This document shows, piece after piece, positions 25,977-35,081 of a stretch of DNA of 64,000 nt. The stretch is from DASRIA01 sp963816975 (lineage in GTDB: Bacteria > Actinomycetota > Thermoleophilia > Solirubrobacterales > JBBDJG01). Below the pieces are notes generated by a model that saw only the letters and a list, made by a program, of their open reading frames with translations, was not told the DNA's origin and searched no databases. Position 1 is the stretch's first letter, and every line of letters begins with the position of its first letter. The position numbers and the translations under genes were made by a program. The DNA lies in assembly GCA_963816975.1 (NCBI GenBank), contig CAWFMD010000006.1:1240001-1304000 (forward strand), read 5' to 3'.

Positions 25977-26809
25977 TACCCGTACATCCCACCGAACTGG
26001 CCGCCGGTCACGTTGATCACCTGGCCGTGGATGTAGTTCGACATCGGCGATGCGAGGAACAGCACCGGCGCAGCTGCCTCCTCGGGCTGCGCAGGCCGCT
26101 GCAGCGGGATGATCATCGCGGCCATGCTGCGCATCTGCTCGGGGATGCCGATCGCGACCTCGGGACCGCCTGCGCCCGCCTCGATCGTCTCGCCCTTCTC
26201 CTTGGCCTGCGTGAGCCGCGTCTCGACGAATCCGAACGCGACCGCGTTGACGTTGATCTTGAACTGGCCCCACTCCTTCGCGAGCGTCTTGGTGAGGCCG
26301 GTCACCCCTGCTTTGCCGGACGAGTAGTTGACCTGCCCGGCGTTCCCCATCGTGCCCGAGATCGACGTGATGTTGATGATCTTGCGAAACACTTCCTGGC
26401 CCGCGTCGCGCTCGGCCTTGGCGGGCTCGCGCATGTGCGGCGCGACGGCGCGCACCATGCGGAACGGCACTACGGTGTGGATGTCGAGCATGGCCTGGAA
26501 CTGCTCGTCACTCATCTTGTGGGCGGCGCCGTCCCAGGTATAGCCGGCGTTGTTCACGAGGATGTCGACCTTTCCGTAAGCGTCGATCGTCTTCTGCACG
26601 ACCTCGTCGCAGGCCCCCGGCTTGGTCAGGTCGCCGGCCACGGAGACGGTCTCTCCCTGGATTTCGCCCGCCGCCTGCTCGGCGACGTCGCCGTCGATGT
26701 CGTTGATGGTCACCTGCGCGCCCTCGGCCGCGAACAGCTCTGCCGTGGCGCGGCCGATGCCGCGGGCGGAACCGGTGATGATCGCGGTCTTTCCGTCCAG
26801 TAGTCCCAT
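25976..26809 (-). CDS. SDR family oxidoreductase (3-oxoacyl reductase/hydroxyacyl-CoA dehydrogenase-like)
   Basis: 277 residues from the ATG at 26809 (MGLLDGK), with GGAG upstream. TGSARGIG nucleotide loop (residues about 12-19), acidic DIDGD after strand 2 suggesting NAD, NNAGYTWDG, ITSISG and Tyr-x-x-x-Lys in VNYSSGKAG near residue 170. An insertion of about 20 residues (EPAKAERDAGQEVFRK) sits before the active-site serine strand, as in FabG4/MFE-like bacterial members. First gene of the coupled SDR-RidA-MaoC-MBL operon; divergent from an aldehyde dehydrogenase. Confidence 0.92.
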   Translation of the reverse strand: MGLLDGKTAIITGSARGIGRATAELFAAEGAQVTINDIDGDVAEQAAGEIQGETVSVAGDLTKPGACDEVVQKTIDAYGKVDILVNNAGYTWDGAAHKMSDEQFQAMLDIHTVVPFRMVRAVAPHMREPAKAERDAGQEVFRKIINITSISGTMGNAGQVNYSSGKAGVTGLTKTLAKEWGQFKINVNAVAFGFVETRLTQAKEKGETIEAGAGGPEVAIGIPEQMRSMAAMIIPLQRPAQPEEAAAPVLFLASPMSNYIHGQVINVTGGQFGGMYG

Positions 26810-26950
26810 GCGTCTCCTTCGAATAGCTCGCGTGCCTGTCCGCCTGAATGGGCGCAGCTTATCCGCGTGGGCGTGCGGGCAGCATTGCTGCTCCCGGCTC
26901 GGCCGCAGGCCGTAGACTGGGCGCATCCAATCCGGCCAGGAGGTCGCCCG

Positions 26951-28510
26951 ATGTCAGCGCTAGAGCAGTCCGACACCACCGTTCGCTCGAACGGAGCGCC
27001 GCCGGAGCAGGCCGGTCGCATCGTCGTGCAGAACCCGGCCACGGGCGAGGTGATCGGCCGGGTCGACGACATGACCCCCGCTCAGGTCGAGGCCGCGGTG
27101 GAGCGGGCGCGCCACGCCCAGCCGGGCTGGGAGGCGCTGGGGTTCGACGGCCGAGGCGATGTGATGTACGCCCTGCGGCACTGGCTGGTCGAGAACCGCG
27201 AGCGCGTGCTGGACGTGCTCGTGAAGGAGAACGGCAAGACGCGCGAGGATGCGTTGCTCGCCGAGATGTTCTACGTCTGCGACGCCCTGGGCTTCTGGGC
27301 GAAGAACGCACGCAAGTACCTGGCGGACGAGAAGATCAAGACGCACTCCCCACTGCTGCTCGGCAAGAAGGTCGTGGTGCGCTACCGGCCCCGCGGTGTG
27401 GTCGGCGTGATCGGACCGTGGAACTACCCCCTGACGAACAGCTTCGGCGATTGCATCCCGGCGCTGATGGCCGGCAACGCGGTCGTGCTGAAGCCGAGCG
27501 AGATCACGCCGCTCACGAATCTCCTGATGGGCGAGGCGGCGCTCGAGTGCGGCGCGCCCGCCGACGTGTTCTCCGTGGTGACCGGCGCGGGACCCACGGG
27601 CTCCGCGCTGGTCGACCACGTGGACATGATCCATTTCACCGGCTCCACGGCGACCGGCCGGAAGGTCGCGGTGCAGGCCGCCGAGCGGTTGATCCCGGCT
27701 TCACTCGAGCTGGGCGGCAAGGACCCGATGATCGTGCTGCGCGACGCGGATGTCGATCGCGCCGCCAACACGGCGGTCGAGTGGGCCTTCCGCAACAGCG
27801 GTCAGATCTGCATCTCGATCGAGCGCGTGTACGTGGAGGAGCCCGTCTATGACGCGTTCGTGCAGAAGGTCGTCGCAAAGACGCGTGCGCTGCGCCAGGG
27901 CGCGCCCGGCGGAGCGGGCAGCGTGGACGTGGGCGCGATGACCAACCCGCCGCAGGTCGACATCGTGCGCAGCCACGTCCAGGATGCGATCGACAAGGGT
28001 GCGGAGGTACCGGTCGGGGGCAGCGCCTCCGCCGGCCCGGGCCAGTTCTTCGAGCCGACGGTGCTGACCGGCGTCGACCACACGATGAAGATCATGACCG
28101 AGGAGACGTTCGGCCCGACGCTGCCGATCATGAAGGTGCGCGACGCCGACGAAGCGGTGCGACTCGCCAACGACAGCCGCTACGGCCTGAACTCGAGCGT
28201 CTTCTCCAAGGACGTCGCCAGAGGCGAGGCGGTCGCACGCCGGCTCGAGGCCGGGAACGCCTGCGTGAACGACGCGCTGATGAACTACCTCGCGTTGGAG
28301 GCCCCATTCGGCGGCGCGAACGAGTCGGGGCTGGGCGCGCGCCACGGCGCCCCCGGCATCCGCAAGTACTGCAGCACGCAGACGATCCTGATCACGCGGT
28401 TCGGGGCGAAGCGCGAGCCCACGATGTTCCCGAACAAGGCCGGCACGGCGAAGGTGTTCGAGCGACTGATGGTGCTGATGTACGGCCGGCGCCGCAAGCG
28501 CCGCCGCTAG
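26951..28510 (+). CDS. Aldehyde dehydrogenase (succinate-semialdehyde dehydrogenase-like)
   Basis: 519 residues from the ATG at 26951, preceded by AGGAGG. Motifs: GPWNYPLTNSFGDCIPALMAGN, FTGSTATGRKVA, catalytic Glu in LELGGKDP and catalytic Cys in NSGQICISIERVYVEE, EETFGPTLPIMKV. The C-terminal tail is basic (GRRRKRRR), and the sequence from about residue 480 on (ITRFGAKREPTMFPNKAGTAKVFERLMVLMYG) extends past the usual end, as in the membrane-associated/ALDH3-like actinobacterial group. It diverges from the SDR-RidA-MaoC-MBL operon, so a shared substrate is plausible. Confidence 0.92.
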   Translation: MSALEQSDTTVRSNGAPPEQAGRIVVQNPATGEVIGRVDDMTPAQVEAAVERARHAQPGWEALGFDGRGDVMYALRHWLVENRERVLDVLVKENGKTREDALLAEMFYVCDALGFWAKNARKYLADEKIKTHSPLLLGKKVVVRYRPRGVVGVIGPWNYPLTNSFGDCIPALMAGNAVVLKPSEITPLTNLLMGEAALECGAPADVFSVVTGAGPTGSALVDHVDMIHFTGSTATGRKVAVQAAERLIPASLELGGKDPMIVLRDADVDRAANTAVEWAFRNSGQICISIERVYVEEPVYDAFVQKVVAKTRALRQGAPGGAGSVDVGAMTNPPQVDIVRSHVQDAIDKGAEVPVGGSASAGPGQFFEPTVLTGVDHTMKIMTEETFGPTLPIMKVRDADEAVRLANDSRYGLNSSVFSKDVARGEAVARRLEAGNACVNDALMNYLALEAPFGGANESGLGARHGAPGIRKYCSTQTILITRFGAKREPTMFPNKAGTAKVFERLMVLMYGRRRKRRR

Positions 28511-28534
28511 CGCTCCGGCGTCGGGGAAATTTCG

Positions 28535-28550
28535 CTCGCCAGAAGGCGAG
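28535..28550. terminator. Small stem-loop after the aldehyde dehydrogenase
   Basis: CTCGCC-AGAA-GGCGAG, a perfect 6-bp stem with a 4-base loop, 25 bases past the stop codon. It lacks a following T-run, so termination would have to be Rho-assisted; alternatively it belongs to the leader of the next gene. The only structure seen in this 63-base gap. Confidence 0.4.
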
Positions 28551-28573
28551 GGGAGAGTTAGCCTGAGAGTGCG

Positions 28574-31072
28574 ATGCGGAATTGGCCACGGAGGGCCGCC
28601 GCAGCCTTGGCTATCGCAGGTATCGCCCTTCTCACAGGCATCTCCTCGGCCACGGCTGCCACGCTGCCCACAGGTTTTGAGGAGCGCACGGTCGTCTCTG
28701 GGCTGACGGCGCCGACAGCCGTCGCCTGGGCGCCGGACGGGCGCATGTTCGTCGCGGAGAAGGGCGGGAAGGTGCGGGTCGTGACGACCGCTGGGGCGCT
28801 CGTCTCGAAGCCGGTGATCGACATCTCCGATCACGTGAACACCAACGGTGACCGCGGCCTGCTGGGCATCGCGGTCGATTCGAGCTTCGGCTCGAACAGG
28901 TACCTCTACCTGCTCTACACATACGACGCGCGTGCGAGCGCCGCCGACCAGCCCAAGTCGTCCCGGCTCACCCGGGTCACGGTCAACACGGACAACAGCG
29001 CGTCGGCGGAGACGGTGCTGCTCGGCACGTATCCCACGCAGCCGTGCCCGGACCCCGCGAACAACGTCGACTGCATCCCCTCCGACGGCGGCTCCCATTC
29101 GATCGGGACGGTCCGCTCCGCTGCCGACGGCACGCTGTGGGTCGGCTCGGGCGACGGGGCAAACTACGGTGGCGTGGACCCGCGGGCCGTGCGCACGCAC
29201 GACGAGCAGAGCTTCGGCGGCAAGCTGATCCACATCGACCGCAACGGCCGTGGCCTGCCGGGCCATCCCTTCTGCCCCTCGGTCACGGACCTCACTCAGG
29301 TGTGCGCCAAGGTGTGGGCGAAGGGATTCCGAAACCCGTTCCGGTTCACGATCCGCCCGAACGGACTGCCCGCGGTGGGCGACGTGGGGTGGGGGTCGTG
29401 GGAGGAGATCAACCTCGCGCAAGCCGGGCGCAACTACGGCTGGCCCTGCTACGAGGGCAAGGGAAAGCCCGGCGGTTACTCCAGCCAGCCCGTCTGCAAG
29501 GACTTCTACACCAAGGAGGGCACGTCGGCGGGGGTCACGTTCCCCGACCACCTGTACGCGCACGGCTCGGGGTCCTCGATCATCGGCGGACCCACGTACA
29601 CGGGCGGCCCGTATCCCGACGAGTTCGACGGCGACATCATCTTCGGCGACTACGTGCAGGGCTTCATCAAGCGGCTCGAGCTGGATGGGTCCGGGAAGCC
29701 CACGGGCACCAAGGACTTCGTGACCGGCTGGTTCGGCGTCGACATCGAGCTGTGGAACGGCGAGCTGTACTACGTGAACTTCGGCGACGGCGGCAAGGGC
29801 TCGGGCTCGGTCGTGCGCGTCGCCTACTCGCCCGCCAACAGCACGCCGATCGCGATCGCCACAGCCACGCCGACCTTCGGAGCCGGACCGCTGAAGGTCA
29901 CTTTCAAGGGCAGCGGCTCGATCGATCCCGACGGCGACACCCTCAAGTACGAGTGGGACTTCGGGGACGGGACCTCGAAGAGCACCTCGAAGGATCCCGT
30001 GCACACCTATCAGCGGGGCGGGAACTTCGATGCGCGCTTGAAGGTGACCGACTCCAAGAACGCCAGCGCGACCGCCACGGTGCGCATCTCCGTGAACAAC
30101 TCGCCGCCGGTCGTGACCCTGGTTGCTCCGCTCGACGGCGCGGGGTACCGCAACGGCGCGCCCGTGCAGCTCTCGGGCTCGGCGAAGGATCCCGATGACG
30201 GCACGCTCGCGGACGCGCGGCTGTCGTGGAACGTCGTGCTCGTGCACGGCGACCACGTGCACCCCTTCCAGGGCCTGACCGGAAAGACGGGATCGTTCAC
30301 GCCGACCACCGACCACGACGCCGACTCCTTCTACCGCGTGACGCTCACGGCGACCGACTCCGACGGGGCGACCGCCTCCAAGACGGTCGTGATCCACCCC
30401 CAGACCGTGGGCCTCTCGATCGCCAGCGCTCCGGCCGGGGCGCCGATCGGCTATGCGGGCTATTCGCTGTTCGCCGCACCGCATGCCGCGCGCGCGGCGA
30501 TCGGGTTCCACACCACGGTCTCGGCCGCCCAGCGGTTCGTGGCCGATGGGCGCACCTACGAGTTCGCCGGATGGTCGGACGGCGGCCCGCTCGCGCACGA
30601 CGTCACGATCCCGGCGGCCGACCTCGCGCTGGTTGCCCGCTACCGCGACGTGACACCGCTCCCGCGCGGTCCGGTGGGCGGCTTTGGCCCGGAGCCCGCG
30701 GACACTCTCGCACCGCGCGTCACGCTGGCGCGCTTCAACGCCCGCCGGCTGCGGGGCAGGGCGAGCGACTCGAGCGGGATCCGCAGCGTCAAGCTCGCGC
30801 TGCGCGCCCGCAAGCACCGCGGCGGGTGCCGTTGGTGGATGGCCAGGGCAGGCCGCCTCACGCGCAAGGCAACCGGCTGCGCGCGGCCGCGCTGGATCAA
30901 GGCGAGCCTGAAGAGCGCCGGCGCCGGCGCCGGCAGCTGGAGGTGGAAGGCCGACCTGAAGGGCCGGCTGCGGAAGGGACGCTACGTTCTGTCCGTCCGC
31001 GTCGTGGACGGCAAGGGCAACGTCGCCGTCACGCTCGGGGCGGGCAGTCGCAGGCTCGAGATCACCAGGTAG
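28574..31072 (+). CDS. Secreted PQQ-type sugar dehydrogenase-like protein with PKD domain
   Basis: 832 residues with a signal peptide (MRNWPRR, hydrophobic run, ATAA near residue 29). Residues about 35-415 form a soluble glucose/sorbosone dehydrogenase-like six-bladed propeller: LTAPTAVAWAPDGRMFVAEKGG, GDRGLLGIAVD, HSIGTVRSAADGTLWVGSGDG, KGFRNPFRFT, WEEINLAQAGRNYGWPCYEG. A PKD domain follows (about 425-510, with WDFGDGTSKSTSK and HTYQRGGNFDARLKVTD), then another Ig-like unit and a basic C-terminal region rich in Arg. Probably oxidises or binds a carbohydrate outside the cell. Cofactor residues were not checked individually. The two genes downstream are also exported. Confidence 0.88.
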   Translation: MRNWPRRAAAALAIAGIALLTGISSATAATLPTGFEERTVVSGLTAPTAVAWAPDGRMFVAEKGGKVRVVTTAGALVSKPVIDISDHVNTNGDRGLLGIAVDSSFGSNRYLYLLYTYDARASAADQPKSSRLTRVTVNTDNSASAETVLLGTYPTQPCPDPANNVDCIPSDGGSHSIGTVRSAADGTLWVGSGDGANYGGVDPRAVRTHDEQSFGGKLIHIDRNGRGLPGHPFCPSVTDLTQVCAKVWAKGFRNPFRFTIRPNGLPAVGDVGWGSWEEINLAQAGRNYGWPCYEGKGKPGGYSSQPVCKDFYTKEGTSAGVTFPDHLYAHGSGSSIIGGPTYTGGPYPDEFDGDIIFGDYVQGFIKRLELDGSGKPTGTKDFVTGWFGVDIELWNGELYYVNFGDGGKGSGSVVRVAYSPANSTPIAIATATPTFGAGPLKVTFKGSGSIDPDGDTLKYEWDFGDGTSKSTSKDPVHTYQRGGNFDARLKVTDSKNASATATVRISVNNSPPVVTLVAPLDGAGYRNGAPVQLSGSAKDPDDGTLADARLSWNVVLVHGDHVHPFQGLTGKTGSFTPTTDHDADSFYRVTLTATDSDGATASKTVVIHPQTVGLSIASAPAGAPIGYAGYSLFAAPHAARAAIGFHTTVSAAQRFVADGRTYEFAGWSDGGPLAHDVTIPAADLALVARYRDVTPLPRGPVGGFGPEPADTLAPRVTLARFNARRLRGRASDSSGIRSVKLALRARKHRGGCRWWMARAGRLTRKATGCARPRWIKASLKSAGAGAGSWRWKADLKGRLRKGRYVLSVRVVDGKGNVAVTLGAGSRRLEITR

Positions 31073-31131
31073 CACCCCACAGCCCTCGAGCTGAGTGCTA
31101 ACTTTGTCGCGTCTTCCGGAGGGAGGTTCGC

Positions 31132-32676
31132 TTGCGCACCAAAGTAGGAGCGACCATCGCGGTCGCACTGGCGGGGACGGTGGTCCTGTGCGCACTCCCG
31201 GCTGCGCACGCGACGTATCTGGGGCAGAACGGGAAGATCTCGTTCGACCGCTACGCCTCGGACGACATGCCGACCATCCACACGGTCAACCCGGACGGGT
31301 CCAACGAGACCCCTCTGATCCCGGGTGGCCGCTTCTCGGCGTGGTCGCCCGATGGCAGCCGCATCGCGTACACATGCGAGGGTGGCGCCAATACGTGCAC
31401 CGCCGCCGCCGACGGAACCGACATCGAGATCCTCGACAACGGCGGCCTGGTGCCGCAGTACAGGCCGTTCTGGTCGCCGGACTCGAAGCGCCTGATCATC
31501 GACAACAGGATCACGGGCGGCCACAACCCCGAGGAGATGTATGCCGACCTCTGGCGGATCGACGCCGTGGACGGCGGCGACCACATCCGGTTGGCCGTCA
31601 ACGCGCTCTCGGGCAGCTGGTCTCCCAACGGCCGCATCGCCTATAGCGACTTCCGCGAAACAGGGACGACCACCGAGCGGTGGGTAAGCACCTTCGACGC
31701 CACGATCCCGAACAGCGGTGTGCGCCTGACGGAGTCCTCGAGGGACCTCTCGCCCGACTGGTCGCCGGACGGCACCAAGATCGTGTTCGAGAGCTTCCGG
31801 ACCGACGGTCGCGGAATCTATGTGATGAACGCCGACGGGTCGGCCGAGACGCAGCTCTCGAATTTCGGAGCCGACCCGGTCTGGTCCCCTGACGGAACCA
31901 AGATCCTGTTTGTCGGCCATCTCGAGAGCACCGACCTGTGGGTCATGAACTCCGACGGGAGCGGACAGTCCAACCTCACGAACACGCCGACCGTGCTCGA
32001 AAGCGAGCCCGCGTGGCAGCCGGTCCGGCAGCCGGGGTATGTGCGCCCGAAGAGCGCATCGCCGGTACATGTGCCGCTGGTTCCCGCCTTCGAGCCGTGC
32101 GAGTCGCCGAATCGCGCCCATGGGCCGCCGCTGGCGTTTGGCTCGTGCGCATCACCGGATCAGCGCGGCGGCTTCATGACGTTCGGCGCTGCGCCTCCCG
32201 GGCAGTCGCCGCGAGCATCCGGAAACGTCCGGCTCCGCGTGATCCCCGGGCAACCTGGTTCGGGCGACGAGGCCGACGTTGCGATCGCGGTGCACCTGAC
32301 GGACGTCCGGCGGGCTTCCGACCTCGCTGACGGGCCTGGCGGCCTCGAGTTGCACGTGCCGATCCGGCTGACAGACAGGTTCAGCGGGGCCTTCGACTCC
32401 GAGACGGCGACGGCGCAGGACTTCGAGCTCACGATGCTGCTGCCCTGCGGGGAGACGGCTGACACGAGCATCGGCTCGACGTGCTCGGCAACGACAACTG
32501 CCAATGCGCTGATCCCGCAGGGATACCCACCGCCGGACTCCGACTGGGTCGTCGAAGGCCACCGCGCGATCTGGGGCCTGGGCCAGATCTCGGTCTGGGA
32601 CGGCGGTGAGGACGGCCACATCGAGAGCACCGACGACAACGCCGTGCTCGCTGTCCAGGGAGTGTTCGTGCCGTAA
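31132..32676 (+). CDS. Secreted TolB-like beta-propeller with shared C-terminal module (mosaic family member 2)
   Basis: 514 residues from a TTG at 31132 with GGAGGGAGG ahead of it. A signal peptide ends near AHA at about residue 26. Residues about 35-300 contain five WD40-like/PD40 units marked WSPDGSRIAY, WSPDSKRLII, WSPNGRIAYS, WSPDGTKIVF and WSPDGTKILF. From about residue 305 the sequence switches to the module starting VHVPLVPAFEPC and SPNRAHGPPLAFGSC and ending DDNAVLAVQGVFVP. That is clearly homologous to the C-terminal module of the protein at 2681-4618. The propeller likely binds a ligand or partner; the module may be a surface attachment or oligomerisation domain. Confidence 0.85.
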   Translation: MRTKVGATIAVALAGTVVLCALPAAHATYLGQNGKISFDRYASDDMPTIHTVNPDGSNETPLIPGGRFSAWSPDGSRIAYTCEGGANTCTAAADGTDIEILDNGGLVPQYRPFWSPDSKRLIIDNRITGGHNPEEMYADLWRIDAVDGGDHIRLAVNALSGSWSPNGRIAYSDFRETGTTTERWVSTFDATIPNSGVRLTESSRDLSPDWSPDGTKIVFESFRTDGRGIYVMNADGSAETQLSNFGADPVWSPDGTKILFVGHLESTDLWVMNSDGSGQSNLTNTPTVLESEPAWQPVRQPGYVRPKSASPVHVPLVPAFEPCESPNRAHGPPLAFGSCASPDQRGGFMTFGAAPPGQSPRASGNVRLRVIPGQPGSGDEADVAIAVHLTDVRRASDLADGPGGLELHVPIRLTDRFSGAFDSETATAQDFELTMLLPCGETADTSIGSTCSATTTANALIPQGYPPPDSDWVVEGHRAIWGLGQISVWDGGEDGHIESTDDNAVLAVQGVFVP

Positions 32677-32780
32677 CAGCAGCCTTGCAGCCGTTCCCCC
32701 CACCGTCGCACGCCCCACCGCGCCGGATGGGATGCGCGGCGCGTTTCAAACGATCGGCGCCGGATCCGGGGATTCAGGCC

Positions 32781-32808
32781 GGAAATGCTCGCAGGAGCGG
32801 GCATTTCC
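32781..32808 (+). terminator. Strong hairpin downstream of the propeller gene
   Basis: Two 12-base arms (left GGAAATGCTCGC, right GCGGGCATTTCC) pair perfectly apart from one G-U, closed by an AGGA loop, about 105 bases after the stop at 32676. The tail is only TTG, so it may be a weak terminator or a stabilising RNA structure. The rest of the 234-base gap (32677-32910) shows no gene or promoter I can support. Confidence 0.5.
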
Positions 32809-32910
32809 TTGCCGAAGTCGCACGTCGGAATGGCTCCGATCCCCAGACGATCGTCCAACCCGCCGTCCCCTGGCTGTGGTCGCGGTCCCCGCTGCCCGAT
32901 CCCCTCTCAC

Positions 32911-33405
32911 ATGGGTATGCGCGGACGGCGCGCGAGCGCCGTGCTGCTGTCGCTGGTCGTGTTCGGCTCTGTCGCATGGGTGGCCGGCGCCTCCGAGGTG
33001 CGGAGGTCGTCATCGGTCGAGCAGTCGATCCGTGCCTGCGCCAACCGCGAACGCGGTGAGCGCGGCCTGCGGCGGCTCAAGCACGATCCCGCGCTCGACG
33101 CCGCCGCCCGCCTGCACGCCCGGCGCATGCTGAAGAAGGACTTCTTCGACCACGAGGACCCGTCGGGCAAAGGGCCCGCGGACCGCGTGAAGCGCTTCGC
33201 CAAGCGCCGGTACGTGATCGTCGGCGAGAACCTCGCAGTCGGCTTCGACTCCACGCGAGCCACCTGTCGCGGCTGGATGAGGAACCCCCACCACCGCGCC
33301 AACATCCTGCGCCACCGGTTCACGCACATCGGAGCGGGCTACGCGTCGGGAGGCGGCCGTTACGGGCGCTACTACGTCCAGGTGTTCGCCGACGTAGCCG
33401 GATAG
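32911..33405 (+). CDS. Secreted CAP-domain (SCP/PR-1-like) protein
   Basis: 164 residues from the ATG at 32911 (a second ATG two codons on is equally good). A signal or anchor segment (ASAVLLSLVVFGSVAWVAGA) precedes a CAP domain: ACANRERGERGLRRLKHDPALDAAARLHARRM, FFDHEDPSGKGP, VGENLAVGF, TCRGWMRNPHHRANIL, HIGAGYASGG. These match the bacterial YkwD-like CAP family, including the conserved His and Glu residues of the cavity. Function of bacterial CAP proteins is poorly known; an extracellular lipid-binding or protease-like role is proposed. Confidence 0.9.
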   Translation: MGMRGRRASAVLLSLVVFGSVAWVAGASEVRRSSSVEQSIRACANRERGERGLRRLKHDPALDAAARLHARRMLKKDFFDHEDPSGKGPADRVKRFAKRRYVIVGENLAVGFDSTRATCRGWMRNPHHRANILRHRFTHIGAGYASGGGRYGRYYVQVFADVAG

Positions 33406-33434
33406 CGCCGGCTCGCCCTGCGGGCGGGGCTACG

Positions 33435-35081
33435 ATGCGCCCCATCTCCCGGAATCGCAAACCGCCTGCCGGCGGGCGGCTGGCCGACCTGGTCGATGCC
33501 TCGGAGGCTGTCGGCGCGACGCGCTCGCGGCTGGCGAAGGTGGAACGGATCGCCGAGGTCCTGCGGCGGCTGGCGCCGGAGGAGGTCGCGGCCGGGGTCG
33601 CGTTCCTGTCGGGCGAGCTGCGGCAGCGCCAGATCGGCGTGGGGTGGGCCGCGTTGCGCGAGCTGCCGGCGCCGGCGGCGGAGCCGAGCCTGAGCGTGGC
33701 CGAAGTGGATGCGGCATTCGCGCGGATCGGTGGGCTGCGCGGACCTGGGTCCCAGGCAGACCGGCGCGCGCTGCTCGGTGAGCTGTTCTCGCGGGCGACC
33801 GAGCGCGAAGCGCGGTTTCTCGCGCAGCTGGTCGGCGGCGAGCTGCGTCAGGGTGCCCTGGAGGGAGTGATGGTCCAGGCGCTTGCGCGCGCCGCCGATG
33901 CGCAGCCGGCTGCAGTGCAGCGGGCGCTCATGCTGCGCGGCGACCTCGCGGGCGTCGCGGAGGCGGTGTTGGCGGACGGTCCCCCGGCGCTCGCGAGGTT
34001 CCGCTTGCAGGTCGGGGTGCCGGTAAGGCCGATGCTCGCCCGTCCGGCCAAGGATGTGGGGGACGCGATGCAGCGGCTCGGAGAGGCCGCCGTCGAGTGG
34101 AAGCTCGACGGAGCACGGGTCCAGATTCACCGCAGCGGCGACGAGGTGCACGTGTTCACGCGCACGCTCGACGATGTCACGGCGCGCGTGCCGGAGATCG
34201 TGGCAGCGACGCGCGGGTTACCCGTGCGCTCCGCCGTGCTGGACGGCGAGGCGATCGCATTGCGCCCCGACGGGCGCCCGCAGCCGTTCCAGGTGACGAG
34301 CGCGCGCTTCGCGCGCGAACAAGGCCGGCGCGGCGTATCGCTGAGCCTGTTCGTGTTCGACCTGCTGCACGCCGACGGCGAGGACCTGCTGGACCGGCCT
34401 GCAGCCGAGCGAGCCGCCCGGCTCGCGGAGCTGGTGCCCGACGCGCTGCGCACGCCGCGTGCGGTGGTCTCCGACGCCGCGGCAGCCACAGACTTTCTCG
34501 AGAACGCGATCGCCCGCGGCCACGAGGGCGTGATGCTGAAGGCGCTCGATCAGCCCTACGCCGCCGGCAGCCGGGGAAGCGGGTGGCTGAAGGTGAAGCC
34601 GGTGCACACGCTCGACCTCGTCGTGCTCGCCGCGGAGTGGGGCCACGGCCGCCGCCGCGGCCGGCTCAGCAACCTGCACCTGGGCGCGCGCGATGCGGCG
34701 GGCGAGGGCTTCGTGATGCTCGGCAAGACGTTCAAGGGGCTCACCGACGCGATGCTCGCCTGGCAGACCGAGCGGCTGCTCGCGCTCGAGACCGAAAGCG
34801 ACGGCCACGTGGTGCGGGTCCGCCCCGAGCTGGTGGTGGAGATCGCCTTCGACGGCGTGCAGACCAGCCGGCGCTACCCCGGCGGCGTCGCGCTGCGCTT
34901 CGCGCGGGTGTTGCGCCATCGGCCCGACAAGTCCGCGCGCGAGGCGGACACGCTCGACGCCGTGCTCGGCGACGAGGGGTGCCGGCGTCAGCGCCTGAAC
35001 CGGCTGCGAATGCCGCGGCGCCGTCCGAGGCCCAGCCGCTTGACCAGCCACTCGGTCTGCCCCCGGCGCTCGGCGTGGTAA
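33435..35081 (+). CDS. ATP-dependent DNA ligase
   Basis: 548 residues as read. The N-terminal DNA-binding helical domain (about 1-205) precedes the adenylation domain with the nucleophile Lys in EWKLDGARVQIHR (KxDG, residue 223). Motif III is FVFDLLHADG, IV GHEGVMLKAL, V WLKVKPV, and the OB-fold end is VVEIAFDGVQTSRRYPGGVALRFARVLRHRPDK. This is the LigB/archaeal-like type used in repair beside an NAD ligase. The natural end should fall near LDAVLGDE; the last about 35 residues are arginine-rich antisense of the next gene. A single-base change in the GGGG at about 34976 would give a stop at 34998 (ending RGAGVSA), so the true end is probably there. Confidence 0.9.
   Translation: MRPISRNRKPPAGGRLADLVDASEAVGATRSRLAKVERIAEVLRRLAPEEVAAGVAFLSGELRQRQIGVGWAALRELPAPAAEPSLSVAEVDAAFARIGGLRGPGSQADRRALLGELFSRATEREARFLAQLVGGELRQGALEGVMVQALARAADAQPAAVQRALMLRGDLAGVAEAVLADGPPALARFRLQVGVPVRPMLARPAKDVGDAMQRLGEAAVEWKLDGARVQIHRSGDEVHVFTRTLDDVTARVPEIVAATRGLPVRSAVLDGEAIALRPDGRPQPFQVTSARFAREQGRRGVSLSLFVFDLLHADGEDLLDRPAAERAARLAELVPDALRTPRAVVSDAAAATDFLENAIARGHEGVMLKALDQPYAAGSRGSGWLKVKPVHTLDLVVLAAEWGHGRRRGRLSNLHLGARDAAGEGFVMLGKTFKGLTDAMLAWQTERLLALETESDGHVVRVRPELVVEIAFDGVQTSRRYPGGVALRFARVLRHRPDKSAREADTLDAVLGDEGCRRQRLNRLRMPRRRPRPSRLTSHSVCPRRSAW

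Noticed and set aside
27701..31195. An open frame of 1164 codons antisense to the aldehyde dehydrogenase and sugar dehydrogenase genes
   Set aside because: It mirrors the strongly G/C third positions of the real genes, its product is Arg/Val/His-rich with no motif, and the plus-strand genes are certain.
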